Assembly (NCBI GenBank): GCA_024803745.1
Contig: JANJXV010000006.1
Span: 45,051,001 to 45,115,000 of the forward strand
Length of the DNA stretch: 64,000 nt
Source: Megascapheus bottae
Lineage: Eukaryota > Chordata > Mammalia > Rodentia > Geomyidae
Reading direction: 5' to 3'
Shown here piece by piece: positions 1-10,425 of this stretch (within the stretch, counting starts at the first letter, position 1; each line of letters starts with the position of its first letter). Position numbers and translations under genes: made by a program. Below the pieces are notes generated by a model. It did no database searches and was not told where the DNA came from. It saw only the letters and a program-made list of their open reading frames with translations.

Positions 1-324
1 GAGACCCAAATGAACAAACTTAGAGATGATAGAGGAATTATCACAAATACCCCCCAAAATTCAAAAGATTATAAGGAACTATCTTTAAAACCTATAGTCA
101 AGTAAGATAGAAAATCTAGAAGAAATGAATAAGTTTCTAGAGGCATACAAGCTGCCAAAGCTGAAAAAGAAGACACATAACAAACCATATTATCAAAGAA
201 TAAAGGATATCCCAACAAGGAAACTCTACCAGGTCCCAATGAATTCACAGCCAAATGCTACAAGACCTTAAAAGAATTAGCACCAGAAATCCTCAAACTT
301 TTCCATGAAATAAAAACAAAAGGA
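1..324 (+). mobile_element. L1 ORF2 fragment, N-terminal edge of the RT domain
   Basis: Forward-strand translation, with stops and shifts, gives L1 ORF2-like text: LEEMNKFLEAYKLPKL around 117-162 and PNEFTAKCYKTLKEL around 236-280, which match the segment just upstream of the reverse-transcriptase core in mammalian L1. It runs off the left edge and is cut by a SINE at 325. Nonfunctional and old. Confidence 0.75.
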
Positions 325-605
325 GCCAGGCAGAGTGGCTCAGGCCAGTAATCCTAGCTACTCAGGAAGCTGAGATCTGAGGATCAAGGTTCAAAGCCAG
401 CCCAAGCACTGCACAAAAGGACCGGAGACTCTTATTTCTGATCATATGGGCTTGGCTTAAAGGTAGGGCGGTAACCTTGAGCTAAAGAGCTAAGGGACAA
501 TGCTCAGGCCCAGAGTTAAGGACAGCAGCCTTGAGCTGAAGAGCTGAGGGACAGTGCCAAGGCTGAGTTCAAATCCCATGACCCACCAAAAAAAAAAAAA
601 AAAAA
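325..605 (+). mobile_element. B1-Geo chimeric SINE with a partly duplicated right half
   Basis: The left part is 7SL/B1-like ('taatcctagctactcagg', 'gaggatcaaggttcaaagcc'). The right part carries the tRNA-like unit, but the segment with 'ccttgagctaaagagct' recurs as 'ccttgagctgaagagct' about 65 bp on, so the unit is partly duplicated. It ends in about 17 A. The copy at 12121-12411 has a similar duplication. Confidence 0.8.
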
Positions 606-1020
606 GATCACTACCCTGGAAAGCACAGAACTACCCTGTGATCCAGACAAATTCCCACCTTTGTATATTTACCCAGAATATTACAAGTTGGGATATGGTA
701 AAGACACTTGGATGAAAAACTTACGTTAAGTGAAGTTACGCTCAGAGCAATAAACTGCATGTTTTCTCTCATATGCAATACAAACTTGCATAGCACATCC
801 ATAGATCTATACATACAAACATGTTTGGCGGAGAGGGCAACAGAGGGCACATGAATGGAGGGAGGAAGGGTAAATGAAGTCTTTATATTCAGTATACATT
901 GTGTGAAAATTGAGTTATATAATTTGAGGGTAGGGACAAGAGTGGGTAAATGAGGGAGAACAATGGAAGAGTAACTTTGATGAAAATGCAATATACTCAT
1001 ACTCATAACCTAAATTATGG
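606..1020 (+). mobile_element. L1 ORF2 C-terminus and 3' UTR, old lineage
   Basis: Around 638-690 the forward strand reads CDP..FPPLYIYPEYY, the 'CDPAIPLLGIYPEYY' region of L1 ORF2, followed by a KDTW equivalent. After 720 it passes into a G+A-rich 3' UTR. It may belong to the same element as 1-324 with the middle deleted. Heavily mutated. Confidence 0.6.
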
Positions 1021-1032
1021 AATTGCACAACT

Positions 1033-1226
1033 TCTTTTTTTGCCAGTTCTGGGGCTTTAACTTAGGGCCTGAGCACTATCCTTGGACTTTCTCAAGGAGA
1101 GAGCTCTACCACTTGAGCCACTGCACTCCTCCCAGATTTTTTCTACATATGTGGTACCAAGGAATGGAACCCAAGTCTTTGTGAATGCTAGGCAAGCACT
1201 CTACCTCTAGGCTAAACTTCTGGACC
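1033..1226 (-). mobile_element. IDL-Geo SINE
   Basis: Reverse orientation: starts 'tttttgccagttctggggc' and ends 'ggctaaacttctggacc', the complement of the IDL 5' end. The flanks 'tgcacaacttctt' (1024-1036) and 'tgcactacttctt' (1228-1240) form a 13-bp TSD with one mismatch. Confidence 0.88.
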
Positions 1227-1349
1227 ATGCACTACTTCTTAAAAATAAAAATTTTAATTGCATTTGCTTTTGTTTTAAAACAGCATTAGCATAAAAATAA
1301 ACCTTAGATTTAAAGAAAACACTTTTAAATTATATGTCTGATAAAGGAC

Positions 1350-1860
1350 TTGTAATGCCCAAGTTGCGAGACCACCACCAAGACCACCGAGAGTCAGATG
1401 CTCCGACACAGTGGCGCTTAGGAGGAAGCCCCAAGCTGAAATTTTACAGGGCTTTTAAAGGCAAAGACCACAGATTTACATCAACACAGCAATGAGCTAT
1501 TTGAGTGAGATAAGGTGGGGGTTAGGGACATTCCAGGGCGATGGGAGCTAACCGGAGGTTCTCACACCAGTAGAGTCCTAATTAGCTGTCTGAGGGTAGT
1601 TGTATGGCTCAGAAAACAAATGCCATTCCTTGAATTTACATGAGTTCTGATTAATTTTAACACAGACAGGTCAGTTCCCAGGACTTAATGGCACCACAAT
1701 TCTGTTTCTTTAATTTATGTGTACTTTTGGGTCACTCATAGTTTAATATAAACAACAAGATGGTTACTGCCTCAGAATAGGGGGGCGCTTTTTAGCTTCT
1801 CAGTATCAACAATATATAAAAGGAACATTTTGTGAGGACCCGATTCCAGGTAAGAACACC
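1350..1860 (-). mobile_element. possible solo LTR or LTR-element fragment
   Basis: This stretch is less A+T-rich than its surroundings and does not resemble the SINE or L1 families here. The text around 1365-1440 ('gagaccaccaccaagacc', 'ggaggaagccccaagctg') recalls rodent ERV LTRs in reverse orientation. I cannot place TG...CA ends or a TSD, and there are no gag, pol or env frames. A weak call. Confidence 0.25.
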
Positions 1861-2756
1861 AGTTACCTTTGCTCTCTGGTTCAACCCAATCGGAATGCCC
1901 AGATGGAATGATAGATGGTGTGGCAATAAGAATTCAGAAAGGGGTGATTGGAAGAGCACCAGAGGTCTCACTATCATCATTCTCATCACTTAGCTTGTCA
2001 GTATTTTCTTTTCCTCCAGTAGCTTCCCCAGCCTGAATCCTGTGTAGTTTCGGACTTGAAAGTTACCAGTTAGGGATACAGAAAGATGTGGAAGATGCCT
2101 CTGGTTGTTTCAGGCAATGCTTATAAGGAAGCTCAGAGAGAATGGGGGATCCCTGGGGTCTTTTCCTCAGAATCCCTCCATCTTCTCCTATTCTCTATGA
2201 AAAGCTGTCTCATAGGAATGCTAGTAGCAGTGACAATGGCTACCAACTGGAGACCAGCAGGAAAGGAGAGCAAGGAGCTCCTTCTTCTCCTAAGAAAATT
2301 GGGAAAGTAAATGAAGCCAATACTAAAAGACCATGCTGGAATAGAGAAACTTAGGAAGACAAAAAGTAGATGAGGGATCTAAAGTTAACATTAGTGGCAC
2401 ATACATGTAGGCATATTTAAAATCAGTGAATCATATATTTTTGATGAATAGGCTGCATGGTATATGATTTATCTCTCAATAATGCTGATTTTAAAATTCT
2501 GATGTTCATCAGTGATCTAAAATTGTTAGATATTGTTATTCTCTGGCAATGTATGAAAGCAATCCCTCCCTTAACTTTCTTTTATATCTCATTGGTCAAG
2601 ATTGAGTCCCCTTCCTATTTCTACACTAACCATTGCTCTGGAACCAGTGTCACCAGGATAAAATCAGATTACTCAAGATTTTGCCTACAGGGATTGAATA
2701 AATACCTAGATTAAGGTTCTGCCAACAAGCAAGAAAGTGGCTGTAGATAGACTATA
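1861..2756. other. unique DNA; possible decayed coding remnants on both strands
   Basis: No known repeat. The plus strand at 2142-2354 has an open 70-residue frame with a polar stretch SSSDNGYQLETSRKGEQGAP. The minus strand near 1960-2030 reads an acidic text (KLSDENDDSETSGALP). Neither has a supported start, splice sites or a family I recognise. Chance is the simplest reading. Confidence 0.3.
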
Positions 2757-2965
2757 ATAGTGTCTGCTACATACTTAATATTTTCATATTTCAAACCTTT
2801 CACACCATCTGAATTTTTCCCTCATAACCACTTTATGAGGCTGGAGAAGAAATAGGTACATTTTACAGATGATGAAATGGGGTCTGAATGACATGAAGTA
2901 ACTTAAACAGGATTATATTGCTTGACAAAAGTAATGGAGCCTGGACTTGATCTAAGGACTTTTTT
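2757..2965 (-). mobile_element. MIR SINE
   Basis: The complement of the MIR core is visible: 'attttacagatgatgaaatg' at 2861-2880, followed by equivalents of the 'agtaacttgcc' segment ('agtaacttaaacagg') and the 'agcctggacttgatct' end. An ancient mammalian-wide repeat with no clear TSD. Confidence 0.7.
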
Positions 2966-4004
2966 ATTCCACATTACTGTCTCTAAATTAGAATATTCTT
3001 TAAAAAATGCATCCCCTAAACAATTTGTACTAAACCCTGTTACTTAGTATAATTTTGCAAGTCCACACTGAAAGATCATCCCCATCACAATCCTTCTTTA
3101 AGATCTGTTCCACTTTCCCTCTATAACAAACACAACCAGTTCATTCCATTACACTCCACTGCACCAATATATCTGGGCTCTCATTCAAACAAAAGTTGCT
3201 CAGCTAAGGATGTTGCACTCCAGCTAAGGTGCCTGCTATATACTTTATGGAATTAAGCAGAATGCAATAGAATTTTAAATTGAGTTCTAGCTCTAATGGC
3301 TTTTTATTCATAATTATAGAATTTGTAATAAATGCATTTGTGATGACAGAAATTTACCAGAATACATTCTATTCTCTGAATTAGTTTCAGACTCTTATTT
3401 AATAACTTATTAATCAACCACAGTCAGTCAATAGTGTATCACACTAAATCTGTGAACAACACAGGCAAATAATTTTTATTTTCTCCCTATGTTACCCATG
3501 AAGCAATCTTTAACAATAGGAAGCTGTTCAAACATCCCTCTACAATTCTATTACATCTGCAGTTCTATTAGTAAAGGTCAGCTTAGGTTAGTTCACTGTC
3601 AGCAGCTAGAAAGTTGCAAGAATAGATGAGCTTAATTGCTTTCTTGTTACCATCACTGTGCCTATTTAGAATTCTGGTACACAAAACTTCCAAGATACTA
3701 AATCTCTATTTAGGTACCAAGAAATATTAAGTTTAAATTTTATCCAGAAGCTACCCTAATTATTAATGCTACAGATGAGCACATTTAAGACATCTCATAA
3801 ATCAGTAATGGTAATATATATTATATTACTTTACCACTGATTCCACTTGTACCATCTTTAGGGATTTAAGCAGTTAACCAAGCAATTCAGAGCTAGCAAC
3901 TATAGATACCAAACAACAGTATTATCCTTGTAGTTAAATAAAATGAGGAAATATTGGATTCATAATTTTCTTAGTTTGCTTGTTCATCTAGAATAGTGAT
4001 TTTC
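2966..4004. other. unique A+T-rich DNA
   Basis: About 1 kb with no repeat family, exon-like frame or simple repeat that I recognise. Confidence 0.5.
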
Positions 4005-4165
4005 AACCTTACTGTACAGTAGTTCTTCCTAGAGAACATTAAACAATACTGATGCCTGGTTCCAAAATATCATCTATAGTAGAGGGAACCTGGATATCAG
4101 AATTTTTTAATTACGTTCCTCAGATAACTGTAATGTGTTCCTAAATTAAGAAAAGCTACGGTCTC
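4005..4165 (+). mobile_element. possible hAT-Charlie MITE (MER5/MER20-like)
   Basis: Phrases such as 'tactgatgcctggttcc' and 'atatcagaattttttaatt' are typical of MER5/MER20-class non-autonomous hAT elements. The ends ('gtgattttcaacctt' and 'ttaagaaaagctac') are only roughly inverted. Confidence 0.35.
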
Positions 4166-4317
4166 TAAGCACACACTATCTGCTCCATGTTGTCTTTTAA
4201 GGAACCTCCATATGTTAAAAATAGGAAAAAAATAGGGAAATGAAGAAACACTCCCTGCTCACACATAGGATATGTGAGTAAAGACTCAAAGTGGTGTTTA
4301 TTTGTGGCCACTGTACT

Positions 4318-4515
4318 TTCTTTCAGTGCTCTGCAATTATACTCAGGGCTAGGGCTCTATCACTTTCAGCCATCGTGCCACTTCTGCTTTTCTGATGGTT
4401 TATTGGAGATAACAGTCTTACAGACTTTCCTGCCCAGGCTGGCTTCAAACCAGTATCCTCAGATCTCAGCCTCTTGACTAGCTAGGATTACAGGCACAAG
4501 CCATCAACACTTGGC
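4318..4515 (-). mobile_element. B1-Geo chimeric SINE
   Basis: Reverse orientation: a degraded right unit (around 4320-4400) is followed by 'tcagatctcagcctcttgac' and 'tagctaggattacaggcac', the complement of the B1-like left half. Ends 'cacttggct'. Confidence 0.75.
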
Positions 4516-4970
4516 TGCCTTTATACTTTCTGAGCTGGGAGATTTCACATGACAGGTCCTTAGACAATGGTTCCAGGTTGCTAAAATGAGTGCTCTTTAT
4601 TATTCTAAAACATGAAAATATGATCTAAAGCCAACCTAAAACATGGGGACAAAATGTGAACTTTTGCCTCTTTATCCATTATTGGAAGAATTTGCAGCTT
4701 CTTAACATCTTAAGGGAAAGACCAATGCATACAACCCTTGTTTGTCACTGATCCTTGTAACTGAATACCTAAGAGATAATGGGAGGGGAATTTGCTATTG
4801 CTATGTGCATCAAAATTCTGATTCTGACACTTAATATTTCTTAACTTTAACTTTCCTGTTTATCTATTCTCTCCATTGGGTTGTTCTCATGTTCATTATT
4901 TATATTACTATCAACTGTATATAACTAAAAGTTTTCTAATGCTTCTAATCTAAGATAATGAACAAAATTT
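4516..4970. other. unique DNA
   Basis: No recognisable repeat, exon or RNA gene. Confidence 0.5.
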
Positions 4971-4979
4971 ACATGATAA

Positions 4980-5227
4980 GCCAAGTACTGGTTGCTAACT
5001 CTAATCCCAGCTACTCAGGAGGCTGAGATCTGAGGATGGCTGTTCAAAGCCAGCTCAGGCAAGAAAGTCCTTAAGACTTTTATCTCCAATTAACTACAAA
5101 AAGGCAGCAGTAGAGAGAACTTGGTTCAAGTGGTAGATCACTAGCCTTGAGCATAAAAGTTCAGGGACACTGGCCAGGCTCAGAGTTCAAGCTCCAATAT
5201 GGGTAAAAATTATAAAATAAAAAAATA
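4980..5227 (+). mobile_element. B1-Geo SINE, first of a same-target pair
   Basis: Left half 'taatcccagctactcaggag', linker 'tatctccaattaacta', right half 'ggttcaagtggtagatcac'. The tail is A-rich. It lies between 'acatgata' at 4971-4978 and 'acatgata' at 5228-5235; the latter also begins the flank of the next SINE. Confidence 0.82.
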
Positions 5228-5235
5228 ACATGATA

Positions 5236-5496
5236 TAGGTGGGCATTGGTGGCTTATGCCTATAATTCTAGTTACTCAGGAGGCTGAGATCTGAGGATTG
5301 TTACTTAGGAGGCTGAGTTCAAAGTCGGCTTGGGCAGCAAAGTACCACTGAGACTCTTATCTCCAATTAACCACTTAAAGTGGCACGATGAATCGAGTGG
5401 TAGAGCACTAGCCCTGAGCACAAAGATGCTCAGGGATAGCATTCAGACCCTGAGTTGAAGCCTCACAACTGACAAAAAGAAAGAAACAAAACAAAA
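5236..5496 (+). mobile_element. B1-Geo SINE, second of a same-target pair
   Basis: Starts 'gtgggcattggtggctta'. An extra 'ttacttaggaggctgag' inside the left half repeats part of that half. Followed by a third 'acatgata' at 5497-5504, so two SINEs share one target sequence. Confidence 0.82.
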
Positions 5497-5562
5497 ACAT
5501 GATAGATAACACATGAACCATTTACATAAAAATTAACTTTAAAACTTTTTAAACTTTAATAT

Positions 5563-5697
5563 TCTTCTTTGGAGACAAAAGTAATATATGGCTCAGGCTA
5601 ACCCAAACTCACGGTGTAGACGGCTGGCCTCAAACTCTTGATTCTTTTATCTTTAGCTCCTAGTGTTAGGATTACAAGTAAGTATCAGTTTGCTTAC
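5563..5697 (-). mobile_element. B1-like monomer, degraded
   Basis: Reverse B1 features: 'ggctggcctcaaactcttga' at 5621-5640, then 'tagtgttaggattacaag'. No tRNA-like partner is attached. Old. Confidence 0.55.
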
Positions 5698-6021
5698 ATA
5701 TATATTTTTAGTAGCTATATAGAGCCAAGAAACAAATTCTCCATGGTAATTATATGTATTGATATTAGATTCTGCTTTAAGTTATAAGTTATAGACATCT
5801 AGAATAAGTGTCATAATAGAAGCTAACTTCTCTCCCAGGAATGTGGTCTAGGCCCTTGTTAACACTCCACAGTATCAAAGGACTTAGTTCTTCCCATTTA
5901 ACTTTACTCTCTATTACATAATAAGATAAAATATATAAATAAGATAGAAGTATCTTATTTCAGACAGCTGGATAGATAAAGGGATGAAAAAGACAAATGT
6001 CTCATTAAGAATACTTTGCAG

Positions 6022-6215
6022 GGCTGGGAGTTTGGCCTAGTGGTAGAGTGCTTGCCTAGCATGCACAGAGGCCCGGGTTTGATTCCTCGATACCATATAC
6101 ATAGAAAAAAGCTAGAAGTGGTGCTAAAACTCAAGTGGTGAAGCTCTAGCCTTGAGAAAGTCCAAGGACAGTGCCCAGGCCCTAGCTCAAGCCCAGGACT
6201 GGCAAAAAAAAAAAA
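6022..6215 (+). mobile_element. IDL-Geo SINE with intact TSD
   Basis: Full dimer from 'gggctgggagtttggccta' to 'caggactggcaaaa'. A perfect 15-bp TSD, 'aagaatactttgcag', lies at 6007-6021 and 6216-6230, so this is a fairly recent insertion. Confidence 0.95.
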
Positions 6216-6230
6216 AAGAATACTTTGCAG

Positions 6231-6640
6231 AAGTTACCCCAGGATATTTTCCATTTGTCCAGAACTTACTTTTATCTCAAGGGGAGCTGAGAAATGCAGC
6301 CTTTATTTTGAGCTATCAATTGTCAAAAACTCTACTGTTGACAACATAAATACATATTAAGGAATCACTAAGTTTTTGCCAGTGGAACTGTCATTCAGTT
6401 CATATAATCTCCAGATAATTGACAGATCTTCATCGTTAAATAATACCAAGATAAACTTTTACAAGAACTTCTAGCAGATACTAAAGTGACCAGTTACCTA
6501 AAAATATAGACCAAACTCTGTTGTAAATGTATTCTTGCTTGAACACTGGAGTAGCAGGTTGACCACACTTAGTATCTGAACCTGTATAGAGTATCTGAAC
6601 CTGACCGAGTCAGACTGCAAATCACAGGCCAAATCTTTCA
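6231..6640. other. unique DNA
   Basis: Nothing recognisable, apart from a local repeat of 'gtatctgaacctg' near 6571-6603. Confidence 0.5.
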
Positions 6641-7597
6641 TTCCTCCCCAAACTCATCAAACCAATCACTAAATGGGCAAGGGAACTAAAGAGAGACTTA
6701 CCAAAACAATAGGTTAAAATGGCAGAAAAGCATATGAAAAATGCTCACATCCATGGTCATAAAGGAAATGCAAATAAAAACAACCCTAAGATACCACCCT
6801 ACCCCAATAAAAATGGCCAAGATTTTGAACTCAAATAATGACAGATACTGGCAGGGTTGTGGAGAAAAAGCACCCCTATTGCAGTGCAGGTGGGATTGTA
6901 AGCAAGTTCAGCTACTCTGGAAAGCACTGTGGAGGTTACTTAAAGACCTGCAAATGGACCTTCCCTACAATCCCGCCATACCACTTCTCGGCATCTATCC
7001 TGAACATCATAACCCAGGATACAATAAGGACACCTGCTCAGCTATGTTCATCTCTGCCCCATTCAGAATAGCCAGGCAATAGAAACAATCCAGATGCCCT
7101 ACTGCAGATGAATGGATACAAAAAATGTGATATATATATATATATATAATGGAATGGAATTCTATATAGCCAACAGACAAGATTAAAAAATGGCATTCGC
7201 AGGGAAGTGGATGAATCTAGAGCAAATCATGTTGAGTGAGCCAAGTCAAGACCAAAGGAACAAAAGGCGCATGGTATCCTTAATATGTGGCTATTAAATC
7301 CAAACAGTACAAGAGCGAGGACTCAATATTTGCATACCAATGCTATGGACATGGTATTGGAAATATAAACACAAGTACATGGACATAAAAATTTATGACT
7401 CTATAGGCATTATGTTTTATTACATAGATTAATATGTATCTATGACATACAAACCCTCAGCCTAATTTTAATTATGTTCTAAAATCTAAGTGCCAGTGAT
7501 TGTATAGAGATTCCCTTCTTGAATACTTGTTTGTTAAAGACATCATTTGAAATATGATGTAAAAATCAGTGTTAATAAATTCTTTAATTAAAAAAAA
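6641..7597 (+). mobile_element. 5'-truncated L1-A: ORF2 C-terminus plus 3' UTR
   Basis: The C-terminal cysteine region is present in shifted frames: [20 protein letters not shown] and ALWRLLKDLQMDLPYNPAIP within 6741-7082, ending at IARQ (stop 7080-7082). A (TA)n run sits at 7131-7148. The 3' UTR ends 'aaatatgatgtaaaaatcag', then an A-rich tail. Dead: stops and frameshifts. Confidence 0.9.
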
Positions 7598-7619
7598 AGC
7601 TTTAAAAAAAGATAGGTCA

Positions 7620-7867
7620 AGTTGGGCTGAGGTGGCTTAAGCCTAAGATTCTGTAATTCTAGATCCTCAGGAAACAGATCTGAAAAATCAGTTTGAAGCC
7701 AGCTGGGGCAGGAAAGTCCATAAGAGTCTTATCTCCAATTAGCCATCAAAAAAGCCAGAAGTGGAGCTGTGAATCAAGTAGCAGAATACTAGCCTTGAGC
7801 AAAAAAAAAAAAAAAAAGCTCAGGAACAGCACCCAAACCCTGAGTTAATGGCCCAGGAATAGTACAT

Positions 7868-7872
<5 letters not shown>
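7620..7872 (+). mobile_element. B1-Geo SINE
   Basis: Left half 'gttgggctgaggtggctta', linker 'tatctccaattagccatc', right half 'gaatcaagtagcagaatac' with an internal run of about 18 A at 7801-7818. Its 3' end grades into the adjacent CA microsatellite. Confidence 0.78.
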
Positions 7873-7917
<45 letters not shown>

Positions 7918-7936
7918 GCATGCATGCATGCACGCA
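7873..7936. repeat. (CA)n then (TGCA)n microsatellite
   Basis: An uninterrupted CA run to about 7914 is followed by 'tatgcatgcatgcatgcac'. It sits directly at the tail of a B1-Geo SINE and probably grew from that tail. Confidence 0.95.
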
Positions 7937-8047
7937 CACACATGTGCATGGATAATATACTAAACCATATTTATTTGTATAATAACTGCAATCAATGTGA
8001 AGATAAAAATAAATTTTTTAAAAAAGATATTGTTCTAAAGTACAAAT

Positions 8048-8303
8048 GGCCCAGAGCTGTGGCTCGTACCTGTAATCCTAGCTACTCAGAAGGCTGAGAT
8101 CTGAGGACTGAGGTTCAAAGCCAGCCCAGGCACAAATGACCTGAGACTCTTATCTCCAACAAACCCCTAGCAAATGGGAAGTGGGGCTTGGCTCAAGAGT
8201 AGGGTGGTAGCCCTGATCTGAAGAGCTCAGGGACAGCACCTAGGCCTAGTTCAAGCCCCATGACCCACAAAATAAATGAATAAATAAATACATACATACA
8301 TAC
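8048..8303 (+). mobile_element. B1-Geo SINE with a short tandem tail
   Basis: Left half 'cctgtaatcctagctactc' then a right half of the 'ctgaagagctcagggacag' subtype. The tail is aaat/cata-type repeats (8270-8303). Confidence 0.85.
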
Positions 8304-8959
8304 GAATGAAATTAATTCCTTATTACCCTATAGAATTATTAGTTTGGGTGAACTGTGATGTCCCCTAAATGCCCCCAGGTGGCATTATTGCCTTGTTTTT
8401 CCTAAATTGTTTGTTTTCATATGACACAGATCACAACCTACTCTAACAAGAAATTCCTTACTCTATTGAAAATTGCCATGTGAAAAAATTTCTTATATCT
8501 TCATTTTAACAAATTCTCTTAAGTTTGAAATAGCTATGAATTCGAAATGCTTTGATTAAAATGAGATAAAATATTTTCCTAATAGTTCTTGAACCAATAT
8601 TTTCCAAAAGAACAACATGTGAAATTTGCACATGTGCAATATAAATATAGTATCAAATAATTAATCTCAATGAAGTTTCTCTGCAATTGTTACTAATTTT
8701 ATTTGTGACATGTGAAACGAAAAGTTTATTTTCCAAGTCAGATTCTCTCACTCTCAAAACAAAAGCTCTATGTTTACAGAACTGAATGATGCTTCTGATA
8801 CCCCTCTACAAACAGAAGGTGTAGGGATTGTTAGCAGAAAGAAGACAAGGATGAAGGGAAAGTATGCCCCCCACACCCCAGCATCCTATCCATCATAGGA
8901 ACTTAAGATCCAGGACAAAACACATTTTGAGGGGGGGGGGTCTCACAGAAAAGAAAGAC
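8304..8959. other. unique DNA
   Basis: No recognised family. A G homopolymer of about nine lies near 8932-8940. Confidence 0.5.
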
Positions 8960-9220
8960 TGGAGCTAGGTGAAATCCTCAGGCTCTCAACTTCCTGAGTA
9001 ACTAGGATCTCAGAGAATCCTGAGATCTAAGGGTCTTCTGTCTATTCAAAGCCAACCCAAGCAAGAAATTCCGTGAGACTCCAACTAACTACCCAAGAGC
9101 CAGACATAGAGTTGTGGCTCAACTAGTAGAACACTTACCTTGAGCAAAAAAATAGTCAGGGGCAGCACCCAGGCCCAAAGTTCAGGCCCCAGGACCAGCA
9201 TAAACAAACAAAAAGCAAAT
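8960..9220 (+). mobile_element. B1-Geo SINE, rearranged and old
   Basis: The left half is scrambled ('aacttcctgagtaactagg', then 'atcctgagatctaaggg'). The right half is clearer: 'ttgtggctcaactagtagaac' region and 'ggcccaaagttcaggcccc'. Confidence 0.65.
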
Positions 9221-9275
9221 CTCTCAAAATGAAAGTTTAATATTAATTTCCTTTAGTAAAATAAGATAAAGTAGG

Positions 9276-9330
9276 GAAGTTGGGCACTGGTGGCTCAGAC
9301 CGGTAATCTTAATTGCCCAGGACTAACTAA
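9276..9330 (+). mobile_element. B1-Geo 5' fragment without a 3' end
   Basis: Only 'ttgggcactggtggctcag' and 'taatcttaattgcccagga' remain before unrelated sequence. This suggests a deletion, not ordinary 5' truncation. Confidence 0.5.
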
Positions 9331-9585
9331 AACTCAAAGAAGGTAGTGCTGAGATTTGAGTGTGTTGAGCCCAACTGTAGATCTAACAGAACTCTGGCTA
9401 TTAAGAGGTACGAATGGGTAAACAAATGCAGCAGTGAAACTCATAAACTATACAACTTGTAGAAGGGATGGAGGGGTGCTGGGAGAGAGCAGAGGAAGGT
9501 GACATTGCCCCAAAAGAAATGTACTCATTACCTGATTTGTGAAACTGCAACCCCTCTGTATAACACCTTAATAATAACAAGATAG
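9331..9585 (+). mobile_element. L1-C 3' UTR tail
   Basis: The end reads 'ggtgacattgccccaaaaga', 'aatgtactcattacctgat' and 'gcaacccctctgtataaca'. It resembles the ends at 15985-16105, 54660-55235 and 58660-58830, so these are one old L1 lineage. Confidence 0.6.
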
Positions 9586-9842
9586 ACCTGGTACTAGTGG
9601 CTAATGTCTGTAATCCTATCTAGTCAGGGGACTGAGATACAAGGATTGCCATTTGAAGCCAACCTGAGCAGAAACTTTTGTGAGACTTCTATCTCAATCA
9701 GCTATTCAGAAAAAGTGGGAAGTGATACTGTGGATCAAATGGTAGAGCATTAGCCCTGAACACAAAGAGGCTCAGGGATAGTGCTCAGGTCCTGAGTTTA
9801 AACCTCAGGACTGGCAAAAATAAACAAACAAATAAATAAACA
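9586..9842 (+). mobile_element. B1-Geo SINE
   Basis: Left 'gacctggtactagtggcta', right 'gatcaaatggtagagcatta', end 'tcaggactggcaaaaataaa'. It was inserted at or into the preceding L1 tail. Confidence 0.8.
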
Positions 9843-9905
9843 ATAATAAAAAGAAAAGTTAAGAGATGCAAGCATTTTGAACTTGGGCATGGTTAAGAAG
9901 AGATA

Positions 9906-10157
9906 GGGGCAGAGTAGGCATGGTGGCTTACACCTGCAATCCTAGCTACTCTGGAGGCTGAGATCTGAGGATCTTGTTCAAAGCCACCCCGGGCACTAAA
10001 GTCCAAAGGCAGTGAGACTCATCTCCAATTAACCGCCAGAAAACAGGAAGTGGTGCTTCAGCGGTAGCCAAAGAGCTCAGGGACATTACCTAGGCCCAGA
10101 GCCTAAGCCACATGACCAACCAAAACAAAAAAAAGAAGAAGAAGAAGAAGAAGAAGA
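9906..10157 (+). mobile_element. B1-Geo SINE with (GAA)n tail
   Basis: Left 'catggtggcttacacctgc', linker 'catctccaattaaccgcc', then a shortened right half. The A-rich tail has become (GAA)n at 10134-10157. Confidence 0.82.
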
Positions 10158-10410
10158 GGGTGTAATTATGAATGAGCTAAGCCCAAATTTTTGTTACAGT
10201 ATAATAATGAGGTCTAAGTTAAAACTTACAGTATGAAGAAAACAAAATCAGGAAGTTAAATGCAAAAACAAGCTCCCAGAACATTAATCAGTTTTAGCTC
10301 CTGGAATACTCACTGAAAAAAGTAAAGAGAAATGATTCTCATATATTATTTCAATGTTTTTCCAGCATGTAGAAAATGTTGTGTTTTTAAGTAAAACAAA
10401 AACATCTTTA
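10158..10410. other. unique DNA up to a reused target
   Basis: No family recognised. It ends at the first of four copies of an 'aaaatttaggcctt'-like target. Confidence 0.5.
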
Positions 10411-10425
10411 AAAATTTAGGCCTTC

